Shown: positions 1 to 7,142 of the stretch, piece by piece
Numbering within the stretch: position 1 is the first letter of the stretch
Layout of the letters: each line of letters begins with the position of its first letter
Origin: CAG-841 sp963614875
Lineage (GTDB): Bacteria > Bacillota > Clostridia > Oscillospirales > CAG-272
Direction: 5' to 3'
Length of the DNA stretch: 64,000 bases
NCBI GenBank assembly: GCA_963614875.1
Contig: CAVEFC010000003.1
Coordinates: 3,666-67,665, forward strand
The notes under the pieces: model-generated
What the model was told of the DNA's origin: nothing
The model's input: the letters and a program-made list of their open reading frames with translations, nothing else
Database searches by the model: none
Translations under genes and position numbers: made by a program

Positions 1-461
1 GCAAGAGCGCGGAGCGTCTGCTCTCTTTTTTCTCTGTAATTTTCTATATCTACCGATATGCGCGTGTATTTGCGTTCGTCGGTTTCCTTTTTGTTTGCGG
101 CAAGATTGACAAGATACTGAAAAGCATCGAGCGTATCGCCGTGATGACCGATGAGCGTTCCGGCGTCGGCTCCCGCTATTTCCATAAGCGCCTCGCCGCT
201 GCCGTCGTCGTGAATTATAACCTCAGCGTCAAGACAAAGATCCTTTATCAGTGTCTGAGCGAAGCTTCTTGCCGCTTCGAGAGGCTTGAATACATACATT
301 ACCTTTACCGTTGCGGGTGTGCTGCCCATTCCGAGAAAGCCTCTTTTCGCCTCCTCGATCACCTCATACACGACGCCGTTTTCGTCCGTGCCGAGCTGTG
401 CGGCACCGTTTCTGACGGCTTCCTCAACGGTTTTTGCCTGAACCGTTATTTCTTTTTTCAT
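1..461 (-). CDS. jag: Jag/KhpB RNA-binding protein (partial, 3' end off window)
   Basis: The start is ATG at 461-459 and the gene runs off the window edge, leaving about 153 codons. Residues 1-50 resemble the Jag N-terminal domain. A KH-type core with IGHHGDTLDA lies near residue 107, and the beginning of an R3H domain (RISVDIENYREK) follows just before the edge. KhpB (Jag, also called the SpoIIIJ-associated protein) binds RNA and is normally encoded directly after yidC, as here: the gap to yidC is 41 nt on the same strand. The name rests on domain order and position. The stop is not visible. Confidence 0.93.
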   Translation of the reverse strand, partial: MKKEITVQAKTVEEAVRNGAAQLGTDENGVVYEVIEEAKRGFLGMGSTPATVKVMYVFKPLEAARSFAQTLIKDLCLDAEVIIHDDGSGEALMEIAGADAGTLIGHHGDTLDAFQYLVNLAANKKETDERKYTRISVDIENYREKREQTLRAL

Positions 462-502
462 TTTGTGAATCTGTTCCTTCTTATAAAGATAGATAAAATT
501 TC

Positions 503-1693
503 TTATTTGTTTTTCTTTTTCGAGCCGCTGTCCTTGGGCTTTGCGGGCTCAATTACGCTGCTGTGACCTTCTGCTTCGTCGTCATCGTCGTCTTCCTCCT
601 CCGTTACGGGAGCGGGGATTTCGTCATCGTCGAAGTCCTCAAGATAAAGCGAACGCTCGGGCATAGCCTCCGCAAACGACTGCTCCTTGCCGTAGGTTTT
701 TCCTTTAAGCTCGGCTTCCGCAGCCTTGTAATCCTCTTCCGTGAACACGGGAAGCGGCATAGCCTTATAAAGAATGAACTGCTGAAGCACGCCGAGAACG
801 GTGTTGAATATCCAGTAAAGTCCGAGCGCGGCGGGAGCGATGAACGCAATCCACAGCGACATAAGCGGAGCGAACCAGTCCATAAGCTTCATAGAGCGGT
901 TTGTCTGCTCGGTCTGCATGGGCTGATATGTGAACTTTCTTGTAAGCTTCATCGAAGCAAACGAAGCGCCGAAGTTGAGAATCGGAATAAGGAAAAGCAT
1001 AAATCCGGCAAGGGATTTGAATGCCGTTTTGAAGCTGGGAACTCCCGCAAGGAAGTTTTCCATTCCGAAAAGGTCGAAATTGGGAAGTCCTTTTGCAAGG
1101 GCGGAGCTGAGCGATTCGGCAAAAGCCGACGCATTTGCCGAATAGGTTTCGGAAGCCTCCGCAAACGCTTTGAAGCCGTTGACAAATTCGGTGAGAGCCG
1201 AATCCTTGAGCTTTGCAAGCTCGCCGAGAAGCGATATTTCCGTATATCTTCCCGTGAAGACCAATCCGAGACCGCCGTTTTCCACGGACGCGGTTGAAAA
1301 ATCCTTAAGCGCGTTTACAAGCGAAGCGTCCATACCTACAACGTGGCGGAGCGGGTAAATGATTACCTGATACAAAAGCATTATTATTACGAGCTGAATA
1401 AGCATGGGAAGGCATCCGCCGGCGGGATTGTAGCCCTCCGCCTGATACATTTCCATTATTTCGCTCTGCATTTTCTGCTGAGTTTTCTGATCGTTTCTGC
1501 CCTTGTATTTCTTTCTGATAGCCTCTTCCTTCGGCTTCATTTTAGCTTGGCGTATAGCATTTTTCTGTTGCCTTATACCGAAAGGCAGAAGTATGAGTTT
1601 TATCATTACGGCGAACAGGAGAATCCCGAGAAGGTAGCTACCGCCGCAGATATTCGAGAAGAACCCGAGTATCGTTCCAAAAAATTTGTACAT
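503..1693 (-). CDS. yidC: YidC/Oxa1/SpoIIIJ membrane protein insertase
   Basis: This 396-residue insertase places newly made proteins into the cytoplasmic membrane, alone or with SecYEG. The N-terminus has a hydrophobic segment followed by a basic cytoplasmic loop (RQQKNAIRQAKMKP, about residues 41-54), then the family-typical GYNPAGGCLPMLIQ near residues 87-100, and further membrane segments near residues 230, 275 and 290. The C-terminal 70 residues are acidic then lysine-rich. A roughly 80-residue loop rich in Ala and Ser (about 125-215) is longer than in compact Bacillus homologues. It starts at ATG 1693 behind GGAGAA and follows yidD by 18 nt in the rpmH-rnpA-yidD-yidC-jag operon. Confidence 0.97.
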   Translation of the reverse strand: MYKFFGTILGFFSNICGGSYLLGILLFAVMIKLILLPFGIRQQKNAIRQAKMKPKEEAIRKKYKGRNDQKTQQKMQSEIMEMYQAEGYNPAGGCLPMLIQLVIIMLLYQVIIYPLRHVVGMDASLVNALKDFSTASVENGGLGLVFTGRYTEISLLGELAKLKDSALTEFVNGFKAFAEASETYSANASAFAESLSSALAKGLPNFDLFGMENFLAGVPSFKTAFKSLAGFMLFLIPILNFGASFASMKLTRKFTYQPMQTEQTNRSMKLMDWFAPLMSLWIAFIAPAALGLYWIFNTVLGVLQQFILYKAMPLPVFTEEDYKAAEAELKGKTYGKEQSFAEAMPERSLYLEDFDDDEIPAPVTEEEDDDDDEAEGHSSVIEPAKPKDSGSKKKNK

Positions 1694-1711
1694 TAAAATA
1701 TTCTCCTTGAT

Positions 1712-1966
1712 TTAGTTTGCGTCTTCGGAGTTATCTTTGATTTTTTTGCGCTTTCTTTCGGGAACGGGATCGTACCCTCCGCGACCGAAAGGATTGCAGC
1801 GCAAAATACGCCATATTGTCAGTCCGAGACCGCATATAAAGCCCCATTCGCGAAACGCTTCGATTGCGTACTGCGAACAGGTCGGCGAAAAACGACAGCA
1901 CGGCGGCTTGAGCGGAGAAATAAGCTTCTGATACAGCTTTACGAAAAAGATGCCTATATGCTTCAT
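1712..1966 (-). CDS. yidD: Membrane protein insertion efficiency factor YidD
   Basis: This 84-residue protein matches the YidD (haemolytic domain) family: a basic amphipathic N-terminus, the core CCRFSPTCSQYAIEA with its cysteines, and GLTIWRILRCNPFGRGGYDPVP. YidD is thought to assist YidC-dependent insertion at the inner membrane. The ATG at 1966 overlaps the rnpA stop by 4 nt (ATGA), so the two genes are probably translationally coupled. Length and context are normal for the family. Confidence 0.97.
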   Translation of the reverse strand: MKHIGIFFVKLYQKLISPLKPPCCRFSPTCSQYAIEAFREWGFICGLGLTIWRILRCNPFGRGGYDPVPERKRKKIKDNSEDAN

Positions 1967-2352
1967 TTCCGCTCACCCGGGCAAATCATTTGCAGCTTTC
2001 CGAAAGTGTAAAGCAGGTCGGAGTAGATATCGGTCGATTTTACGTCCGCCGCCGACTGCTTTGCCGCTATGACGACAAGAAAGCCCTTTTTTATTTCGTT
2101 TTCCGTTTCGAGTCTGCGATACGCGGCGCGGATTATCCGCTTTATGCGCGATCGCACCACCGCTCCTCCCATTTTTTTTGAAACCGCAAGTCCTACGCGG
2201 TTTATCTTTTTCTTGAGCGGGTTTGCGCGTGCAAGACGCGCGGCGTGGTAATCGGTCAGAACATATACCACGATATGTCTGCCAAAGGCTTTCTGACCTT
2301 TGGCATAAGCCTTTTTATAAAGGTGATTTTCGGAAATCGCTGTGGCTTTCAC
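1963..2352 (-). CDS. rnpA: Ribonuclease P protein component
   Basis: This is the 129-residue protein subunit of RNase P, which works with the RnpB RNA to remove 5' leaders from pre-tRNAs. It is strongly basic and carries the conserved block SRIKRIIRAAYRR (about residues 76-88), the family's RNA-binding signature helix, preceded by GLAVSKKMGGAV. The start is GTG at 2352 behind CCGGAGG. It lies downstream of rpmH, separated by about 90 nt that hold an attenuator-like hairpin. Confidence 0.96.
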   Translation of the reverse strand: MKATAISENHLYKKAYAKGQKAFGRHIVVYVLTDYHAARLARANPLKKKINRVGLAVSKKMGGAVVRSRIKRIIRAAYRRLETENEIKKGFLVVIAAKQSAADVKSTDIYSDLLYTFGKLQMICPGERK

Positions 2353-2392
2353 ACAAACCTCCGGATGCGAAAGGCGGAAAAAGCTTTCCGCT

Positions 2393-2426
2393 AAAAAATT
2401 AAAGCCTATGTCAAGCCACAGGCTTT
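2393..2426 (-). terminator. Attenuator-like hairpin between rpmH and rnpA
   Basis: On the minus strand AAAGCCTGTG (2426-2417) pairs with CATAGGCTTT (2410-2401) over 10 bp with one G-U. A T-tract (AATTTTTT) follows at 2400-2393. This is a classic intrinsic-terminator shape placed inside the operon. It probably lowers rnpA transcription relative to rpmH. The plus-strand version has an A-C mismatch, so the minus strand is favoured. Confidence 0.6.
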
Positions 2427-2442
2427 TTTGTTGATTTACAGA

Positions 2443-2577
2443 TCAATACGAAAGGCGAGCTCTGCCTTTTGCGCGTCTTCTTTTGAGTACCTTACGACCG
2501 TTTGCCGTACGCATTCTTTTTCTGAAGCCGTGCTCCTTTTCTCTCTGTATCTTTTTGGGCTGATAAGTTCTGAGCAT
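2443..2577 (-). CDS. rpmH: 50S ribosomal protein L34
   Basis: This 44-residue protein starts MLRTYQPKKIQREKEHGFRK and ends with an Arg/Lys-rich tail finishing RARLSY, matching L34 throughout. It is a small component of the large ribosomal subunit. The ATG at 2577 follows AGGAGG by a normal distance. Its own near-consensus promoter lies at 2652-2681. It heads the rnpA-yidD-yidC-jag operon. The usual neighbour dnaA is absent; an amidase gene lies on the other side. Confidence 0.97.
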   Translation of the reverse strand: MLRTYQPKKIQREKEHGFRKRMRTANGRKVLKRRRAKGRARLSY

Positions 2578-2651
2578 TATACTGCACCTCCTCTGCGGAA
2601 ATTATAGCGGCGTCTGCCGGACTTGGGCATATTGCCACAATTACAAACTTC

Positions 2652-2681
2652 ATTATACACGCAAAAACCGTGTTTTGTCAA
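2652..2681 (-). promoter_or_regulatory. Sigma-A promoter for rpmH operon
   Basis: On the minus strand a perfect TTGACA (2681-2676) is followed by an 18-bp spacer and a perfect TATAAT (2657-2652), about 75 nt upstream of rpmH. A strong promoter is expected for a ribosomal protein gene. Confidence 0.85.
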
Positions 2682-2772
2682 TAGCTATTTGCAGTTTTCT
2701 GCGTTTTTTTGCGGAACGTAAATCAAATAAAGCGAATATCATAAAAAAGACAAATATATTACGGAGGGTAAA

Positions 2773-3342
2773 ATGGCGATAAAAATATTTATAGATCAGG
2801 GGCATAATCCCGAAAATCCCAACGCGGGCGCGGAGGGAAGCGGATATCGCGAGCAGGATCTCGTTTACGAAATAGGCGTAAGGCTGGCGGCGCTGTTGAA
2901 TGCAAATCCGGATTTTGAAGCAAGGCTTTCGCGGAATTCTCCGGATGAAATTCTCGGAACGAGCGTGGCGTCAAGTCTTGCCGCAAGAGTAAACGCGGCA
3001 AACGGCTGGGGCGCGGACTGGTTTATATCGATACACGCAAACGCTTCCGATATTCCGACGGCGTCGGGGACGGAGGGCTTTGTCTATTCGACATCGTCCG
3101 AAGCATATCCGCTTGCGGTCGATATGGTTGCGGGAATAAGCGAGGCTGCCGGAATTGCGGACAGAGGAGTATCCGCGCGGCCGAGCCTTTATGTGCTGAG
3201 AAAGACAAAAATGCCGGCAACTCTTATAGAAACGGGATTTATAACCACGCAGTCGGAGGCGGAGCTGCTCAAAAATTCCCCCGACGTTTTCGCCGGAGGA
3301 ATGTACAGCGGTATTCTTAAATTTTTCGGGCTTGGTCGCTGA
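2773..3342 (+). CDS. N-acetylmuramoyl-L-alanine amidase (Amidase_3 fold)
   Basis: This 189-residue single-domain enzyme would cleave the bond between N-acetylmuramic acid and L-alanine in peptidoglycan. Zinc-ligand motifs of the Amidase_3 family are visible: DQGHNP (His about residue 11), SIHANA (His about 88) and the catalytic-type ETGF (Glu about 152). The start at 2773 follows GGAGGG. There is no signal peptide, anchor or wall-binding domain, which is odd for a wall hydrolase. It could be spore-related (CwlD-like), exported by another route, or released on lysis. Its 3' end overlaps the convergent PAP2 gene by 26 nt. Confidence 0.88.
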   Translation: MAIKIFIDQGHNPENPNAGAEGSGYREQDLVYEIGVRLAALLNANPDFEARLSRNSPDEILGTSVASSLAARVNAANGWGADWFISIHANASDIPTASGTEGFVYSTSSEAYPLAVDMVAGISEAAGIADRGVSARPSLYVLRKTKMPATLIETGFITTQSEAELLKNSPDVFAGGMYSGILKFFGLGR

Positions 3343-4297
3343 TGGGGGATTTTTCCGCTTCGTCCGGCTCTGCCTGCTCGGACGACGGAGCCGACATCGG
3401 AATCGGCTCTTCGTCTGAAAATGTTTTGCCGTAATACCTGTAAATAAGCTCAACCACCGCAAATCCGAGCAAAAATCCGCAGCAGATATCGGTGAGGTAA
3501 TGCGCTCCGCAGAAAAGCCGCGATATTCCCATTATCACAGCCCACGCCATAGCCGAAAAATATATCGCGCGGCGACGTTGCTTTGTTTCGGGCGCATTGC
3601 CCAGCCACAGCGGAAGGAGCATTAAAAGCGCGGCGTTGGCGGTGTGTCCCGACGGGAAAGAGTGCGAGCCGGAGAAAAAGTTCGGTCTGTACCACGCCGT
3701 AAAGCCGTCAAGCGAGTTCGCTTCGACAAGCTCGGACAGGCGGACGCGTCCCCATATAATCTTCAGCGTCGTTGCGGATATAAGAAGCATCGCTACGCCT
3801 ATCGCGGTAAAGAGCGCTGCGCCGAACAACTTGTGTATCGTTTTTTTCGGAATGTTTTCGATTACGAACCGCAGCAGAAACGTAAGGGTAAGCGTCATAA
3901 AAAGTATTATAAAGCGGTGACCGATATAAAGCTTTCCGCCGGCGAAAAATTCTATGGTTTTACTGCTTCCGTAAAGCATAAAAGCCGCCGCTGTAACGGT
4001 GAAAACCCAAAAAAGAATCATTCTTGTTTTTTCTTTTACCCTGCGGCGAAGATTAAGCTCCGTTATCAGAAACGAGATTGCGCCAAGAAAAGGCGTTGTC
4101 CATCTTCCTATCAGCGCAAGAGCGAGCGCAAGCCCTCCGGGCGATATCGAATACACGCCGTCGGCGCTTTGAGTAAGCCTTGAAAGCCTGCTTGTTATCT
4201 GAAGATCATACATCGAGCCGAGAAACATTCCGGCTATGAATATCACTGCTATTACAAAGTGCAGCATCGCGCGAGGGCGCGTTATTATTTGTTTCAC
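3317..4297 (-). CDS. PAP2 (phosphatidic acid phosphatase type 2) family membrane protein
   Basis: This multi-pass membrane protein of about 326 residues carries the three PAP2 phosphatase motifs: a degenerate first one (KIIWGRVR), then PSGHT in SHSFPSGHT, then SRLFCGAHYLTD with the nucleophilic and acid/base histidines. Likely substrates are lipid phosphates, such as undecaprenyl pyrophosphate or phosphatidate. The frame is open from a GTG at 4327, but AGGAGG lies inside that stretch at about 4315-4310. I therefore prefer the GTG at 4297. Either start overlaps the upstream methyltransferase out of frame, by 92 or 122 nt. The C-terminus ends in a polar, acidic tail. Confidence 0.85.
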   Translation of the reverse strand: MKQIITRPRAMLHFVIAVIFIAGMFLGSMYDLQITSRLSRLTQSADGVYSISPGGLALALALIGRWTTPFLGAISFLITELNLRRRVKEKTRMILFWVFTVTAAAFMLYGSSKTIEFFAGGKLYIGHRFIILFMTLTLTFLLRFVIENIPKKTIHKLFGAALFTAIGVAMLLISATTLKIIWGRVRLSELVEANSLDGFTAWYRPNFFSGSHSFPSGHTANAALLMLLPLWLGNAPETKQRRRAIYFSAMAWAVIMGISRLFCGAHYLTDICCGFLLGFAVVELIYRYYGKTFSDEEPIPMSAPSSEQAEPDEAEKSPISDQARKI

Positions 4298-5150
4298 TGG
4301 GAACGGTAGCCTCCTTTTCAAATACACAGACAGCCATTTTCACAAGCATTTCGCGGAGAAGCGGCAGTCTTGACGCGGGATAAAGCCATTTTCTCAGCGG
4401 AATAAAACGCTTGTATATGGGCTTTTGTCCCGATTCCGATATTATTTCCGACGCTTTTTTCAGAGTCATTTTGTTTATGTAGCCGAGATGCTTTTCCCCG
4501 TCGGAACCGAGCTTTATTTTAAGCGAAAGCCTGCGGTCTTGGTCGGGCTTGTCGGCTGTCAGAATTTCATAAGCGCTTATCAGCGTTTTTTCACCGTACA
4601 GCATATGCACCCACGGAATGTTTATCGCGTCCGAAAGGTGCGCCCCGTAAGGATGATAATACGGCGGAAAGTTTATATAAAGTCTGCCGGACGGTCTGAG
4701 AACGCGCATTGCCTCCGAAATTGCTTTTTTTGGATTAGCGACGTGTTCGAAAAAGTCGTTCATCATAACGACGTCAAAGCTGTCGTCGGCAAAGGGGAGC
4801 TTTGTCGCGTCGCCGCAGACATATTCAAAGCCGTCGGAAAGTCCGAGCTTTCCGGCAAGCGCGCGGGCTTTTTCTTCGTATTCGGGAACGATATCCGTTC
4901 CCGTTACGCTTTTTGCGCCGAGCGAAAGAAAATACAGCGATTTTCCGCCCTCTCCGCACCCGACGTCAAGAACGTCTTTTCCGAGCAGAATTTCTTCCGG
5001 CGAAAATTTCGGCGCATAGCACGACAGCGCCGCTCCTCCGCGCTCGAATTCCCACTCGCCGTAGGTTTTGCCTCCCGACGCTTCTTCATTGAAGGGATGA
5101 GAAACGGGAGCAAAACGGCGATTGAGCCTCAAAAGCGATTTCACGCTCAT
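4206..5150 (-). CDS. Class I SAM-dependent methyltransferase
   Basis: This 314-residue protein has a Rossmann methyltransferase core: motif I VLDVGCGEGGKS (about residues 60-71), acidic TGTDIVPEYEE after strand 2, DATKLPFADDSFDVVMMNDF, then FEHVANPKKAISEAMRVLRP. The pattern resembles Methyltransf_11 proteins acting on small molecules, lipids or glycans. The substrate is unknown. It starts at ATG 5150 behind GGGAGG, 22 nt after glcK, so they are probably cotranscribed. The last 30 or so residues overlap the PAP2 gene in another frame and look like non-conserved tail. Confidence 0.86.
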   Translation of the reverse strand: MSVKSLLRLNRRFAPVSHPFNEEASGGKTYGEWEFERGGAALSCYAPKFSPEEILLGKDVLDVGCGEGGKSLYFLSLGAKSVTGTDIVPEYEEKARALAGKLGLSDGFEYVCGDATKLPFADDSFDVVMMNDFFEHVANPKKAISEAMRVLRPSGRLYINFPPYYHPYGAHLSDAINIPWVHMLYGEKTLISAYEILTADKPDQDRRLSLKIKLGSDGEKHLGYINKMTLKKASEIISESGQKPIYKRFIPLRKWLYPASRLPLLREMLVKMAVCVFEKEATVPSETNNNAPSRDAALCNSSDIHSRNVSRLDV

Positions 5151-5172
5151 ATCGTTTTCCTCCCGTGAAAAA

Positions 5173-6132
5173 TTATTTTCCCGCCGCTGCCGCAGCGCCG
5201 ATTATGCCCGCGTCGTTTCCGAGCAGGGCGATACGCACGTCGGTTTTCAGCGCTTTGTCCTTTGAGTAGACCTCTTTTTCGATAAGCGGAAGGAGCGGAC
5301 GGAGAAGATTTTCCCTTTCTCCCGATATGCCGCCGCCTATGCAAAGCACCTCAGGCTGAAAAACGTTGAGTATGTTTGCTATTCCGCAGGCAAGATAGCC
5401 GAGATATTCCGAAAAAACCTCGATGGCGGCTTTGTCGCCTCTTTTTATTGCGGCAAAAACGGTTTTTCCGCCCACGCGGTTTACGTCTCCGTCGCAGATT
5501 TCGTGCATTATCGAGTCGGGACATTCTTCAAATTTCTTTTTCGTTTCCGAAATGAGCGCCGTCGCCGAGCAGTAGGCTTCAAAACAGCCGCGTCTGCCGC
5601 AGGTACACTGTCTGCCGTCCTTTACTATAACGGTATGACCTATTTCCGCGCCGCCGAAGGCACAGCCCGTGAGTATTTTTCCGTCTATGATTATTCCGCT
5701 TCCGACGCCCGTGCCGAGAGTTATCGTGACGGAGGACGACGCTCCCTTTGCGGCTCCGGCAACGGCTTCTCCGTAGGCGGCGAGGTTTGCGTCGTTGCCT
5801 ATCACAATGCTTGCTTTGTCAACGCCGGAGTATTCCGAAAAAAGCTTTACGAGCGGAAAATCGAAGAATTTTATATTGTTTGCGTATTCGACTATGCCCG
5901 TGTCGGTGTTTACCGTTCCGGGACAGGCAATTCCCACGCCGTCCGCCTCGGTTATGTCAAAGCCGACCTCAGAGCAAAGCCGCTTGCAGAGCGCGACCAT
6001 ATCGAAGATTATTTCCTCAGCCGGACGGCTTGCAAGAGTGGGGCAGGAATCCTTTTTCACTATTTTATAATTTTCGTCAACTATTCCGACGGCGATGTTC
6101 GTTCCGCCGAGATCGACACCGATAGAATACAT
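5173..6132 (-). CDS. glcK: ROK family glucokinase
   Basis: This 319-residue sugar kinase starts MYSIGVDLGGTNIAVGIVD, the ROK phosphate-binding loop. It contains GIACPG, IGNDANLAAYGEA with the catalytic Asp, the phosphate-2 region TLGTGVGSGIIIDG, and the zinc-binding CTCGRRGCFEAYCS motif near residues 176-189. The expected reaction is ATP-dependent phosphorylation of glucose to glucose-6-phosphate in the cytosol. N-acetylglucosamine or N-acetylmannosamine cannot be excluded from sequence alone. ATG 6132 follows GGAGGG, and a strong promoter lies upstream. Confidence 0.9.
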   Translation of the reverse strand: MYSIGVDLGGTNIAVGIVDENYKIVKKDSCPTLASRPAEEIIFDMVALCKRLCSEVGFDITEADGVGIACPGTVNTDTGIVEYANNIKFFDFPLVKLFSEYSGVDKASIVIGNDANLAAYGEAVAGAAKGASSSVTITLGTGVGSGIIIDGKILTGCAFGGAEIGHTVIVKDGRQCTCGRRGCFEAYCSATALISETKKKFEECPDSIMHEICDGDVNRVGGKTVFAAIKRGDKAAIEVFSEYLGYLACGIANILNVFQPEVLCIGGGISGERENLLRPLLPLIEKEVYSKDKALKTDVRIALLGNDAGIIGAAAAAGK

Positions 6133-6177
6133 ATCAAATTCCCTCCGATGAATATGTAAATTAAATGTTCAATTAAC

Positions 6178-6206
6178 ATTTTACATTTGAAATGCCGATT
6201 TGTCAA
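6178..6206 (-). promoter_or_regulatory. Sigma-A promoter for glcK
   Basis: On the minus strand TTGACA (6206-6201), a 17-bp spacer and TAAAAT (6183-6178), about 46 nt upstream of the glcK start. Confidence 0.8.
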
Positions 6207-6289
6207 TAAGCGTCGGAGCTTTATTTGCCTGTAAATTGCGGTGCAACCCGAAAAATCAGCCAAAAACGTCGGTTTTGACGTCCGCTCGG

Positions 6290-6318
6290 TTGACAGAGCG
6301 GCATTGCCGTGTTAAAAT
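6290..6318 (+). promoter_or_regulatory. Sigma-A promoter for methyltransferase gene
   Basis: TTGACA (6290-6295), a 17-bp spacer and TAAAAT (6313-6318), about 36 nt before the ATG at 6354. It is divergent from the glcK promoter. Confidence 0.8.
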
Positions 6319-6353
6319 ACAAAAAGATATTCACGATTGCGGAGGAATATAAA

Positions 6354-7070
6354 ATGGCTGAATATTACAGAGCCTATGACGAATTTTACAAAAAGGCGGC
6401 TGCCGGCGGAGCGGGAATATGCGGAACTTCCGAAAACGATGCCGGAGCGGTTTCGACGCTTGAAAAATGGGTAAACGAAAATTCTCTTTCCGGAAAGGGC
6501 GTGCTTCAGTGCGCGTGCGGAGAGGGAAGCGAGGGAATAATTCTTTCAAAGCTCGGATGTCTTTACTGGGGAACGGACGTTTCTCTTACCGCGGTGGGCA
6601 TTGCCAGACGCAGACTTGAAGAATATTCGGGAGCGCGGATATTCTTTATGGATATGGTGAAAAATCAGATAGCGGGAAAGTATGACGGAATCCTTGACTG
6701 TCGGGGGCTTTGTATGCTTGTGACCGACGGCGACAGAAGAAAATATCTTGAAAATATTTATGTTGCGCTGAAGGATGGCGCAAGCGCGCTTTTCATGCGC
6801 GAGCCCTGTGACGAAAACGCTTTTTCCGGCGAGGTGGACAGCTTTGAGGACTGGCAGAAAATCACGGGCGAGGATTACGAAGCTCCCGTGGAAACGGCGG
6901 TTGCGGGAAGCGGCAAAACGGTTATGGCGGCAAAAATTCCCGAAAGAAGCAAAAGCAAAGACGGCTATATTAAAGAGCTTGAAGAAATCGGCTTTAAGAT
7001 CGAAAGCTTTGATATCGAAAAAATATCCGACGGCGCGCCCGCCCTTGCCACGATAAAAGCAAGAAAATAA
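6354..7070 (+). CDS. Class I SAM-dependent methyltransferase-like protein with degenerate motif I
   Basis: This 238-residue protein has a methyltransferase-like layout: GVLQCACGEGSEG in place of motif I (about residues 49-61), YWGTDVS after strand 2, and KYDGILDCRGLCMLV at the motif IV position. The usual Asp/Glu of motif I is Gln and one Gly is Ala, so SAM binding may differ. The reading frame is open from GTG 6309, but GGAGG at 6341 points to ATG 6354. It is monocistronic with its own strong promoter and terminator. The substrate is unknown. Confidence 0.75.
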   Translation: MAEYYRAYDEFYKKAAAGGAGICGTSENDAGAVSTLEKWVNENSLSGKGVLQCACGEGSEGIILSKLGCLYWGTDVSLTAVGIARRRLEEYSGARIFFMDMVKNQIAGKYDGILDCRGLCMLVTDGDRRKYLENIYVALKDGASALFMREPCDENAFSGEVDSFEDWQKITGEDYEAPVETAVAGSGKTVMAAKIPERSKSKDGYIKELEEIGFKIESFDIEKISDGAPALATIKARK

Positions 7071-7105
7071 ACGCTCGGAGCAGGCAAAAACATAACGAAA
7101 ACAGA

Positions 7106-7142
7106 CAGCGATACCGGACAGAAGCGGTATCGCTGTTTTTTA
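7106..7142 (+). terminator. Intrinsic terminator after the methyltransferase
   Basis: CAGCGATACC (7106-7115) pairs perfectly with GGTATCGCTG (7126-7135), a 10-bp stem with a 10-nt loop, followed by TTTTTTA. It ends at the glmS stop codon, so it separates convergent genes. Confidence 0.85.

Noticed and set aside
2654..2662. TTATACACG, similar to a DnaA box
   Set aside because: It is a single imperfect copy overlapping the rpmH -10 region. There is no cluster of boxes and no AT-rich unwinding element, so no origin is called.
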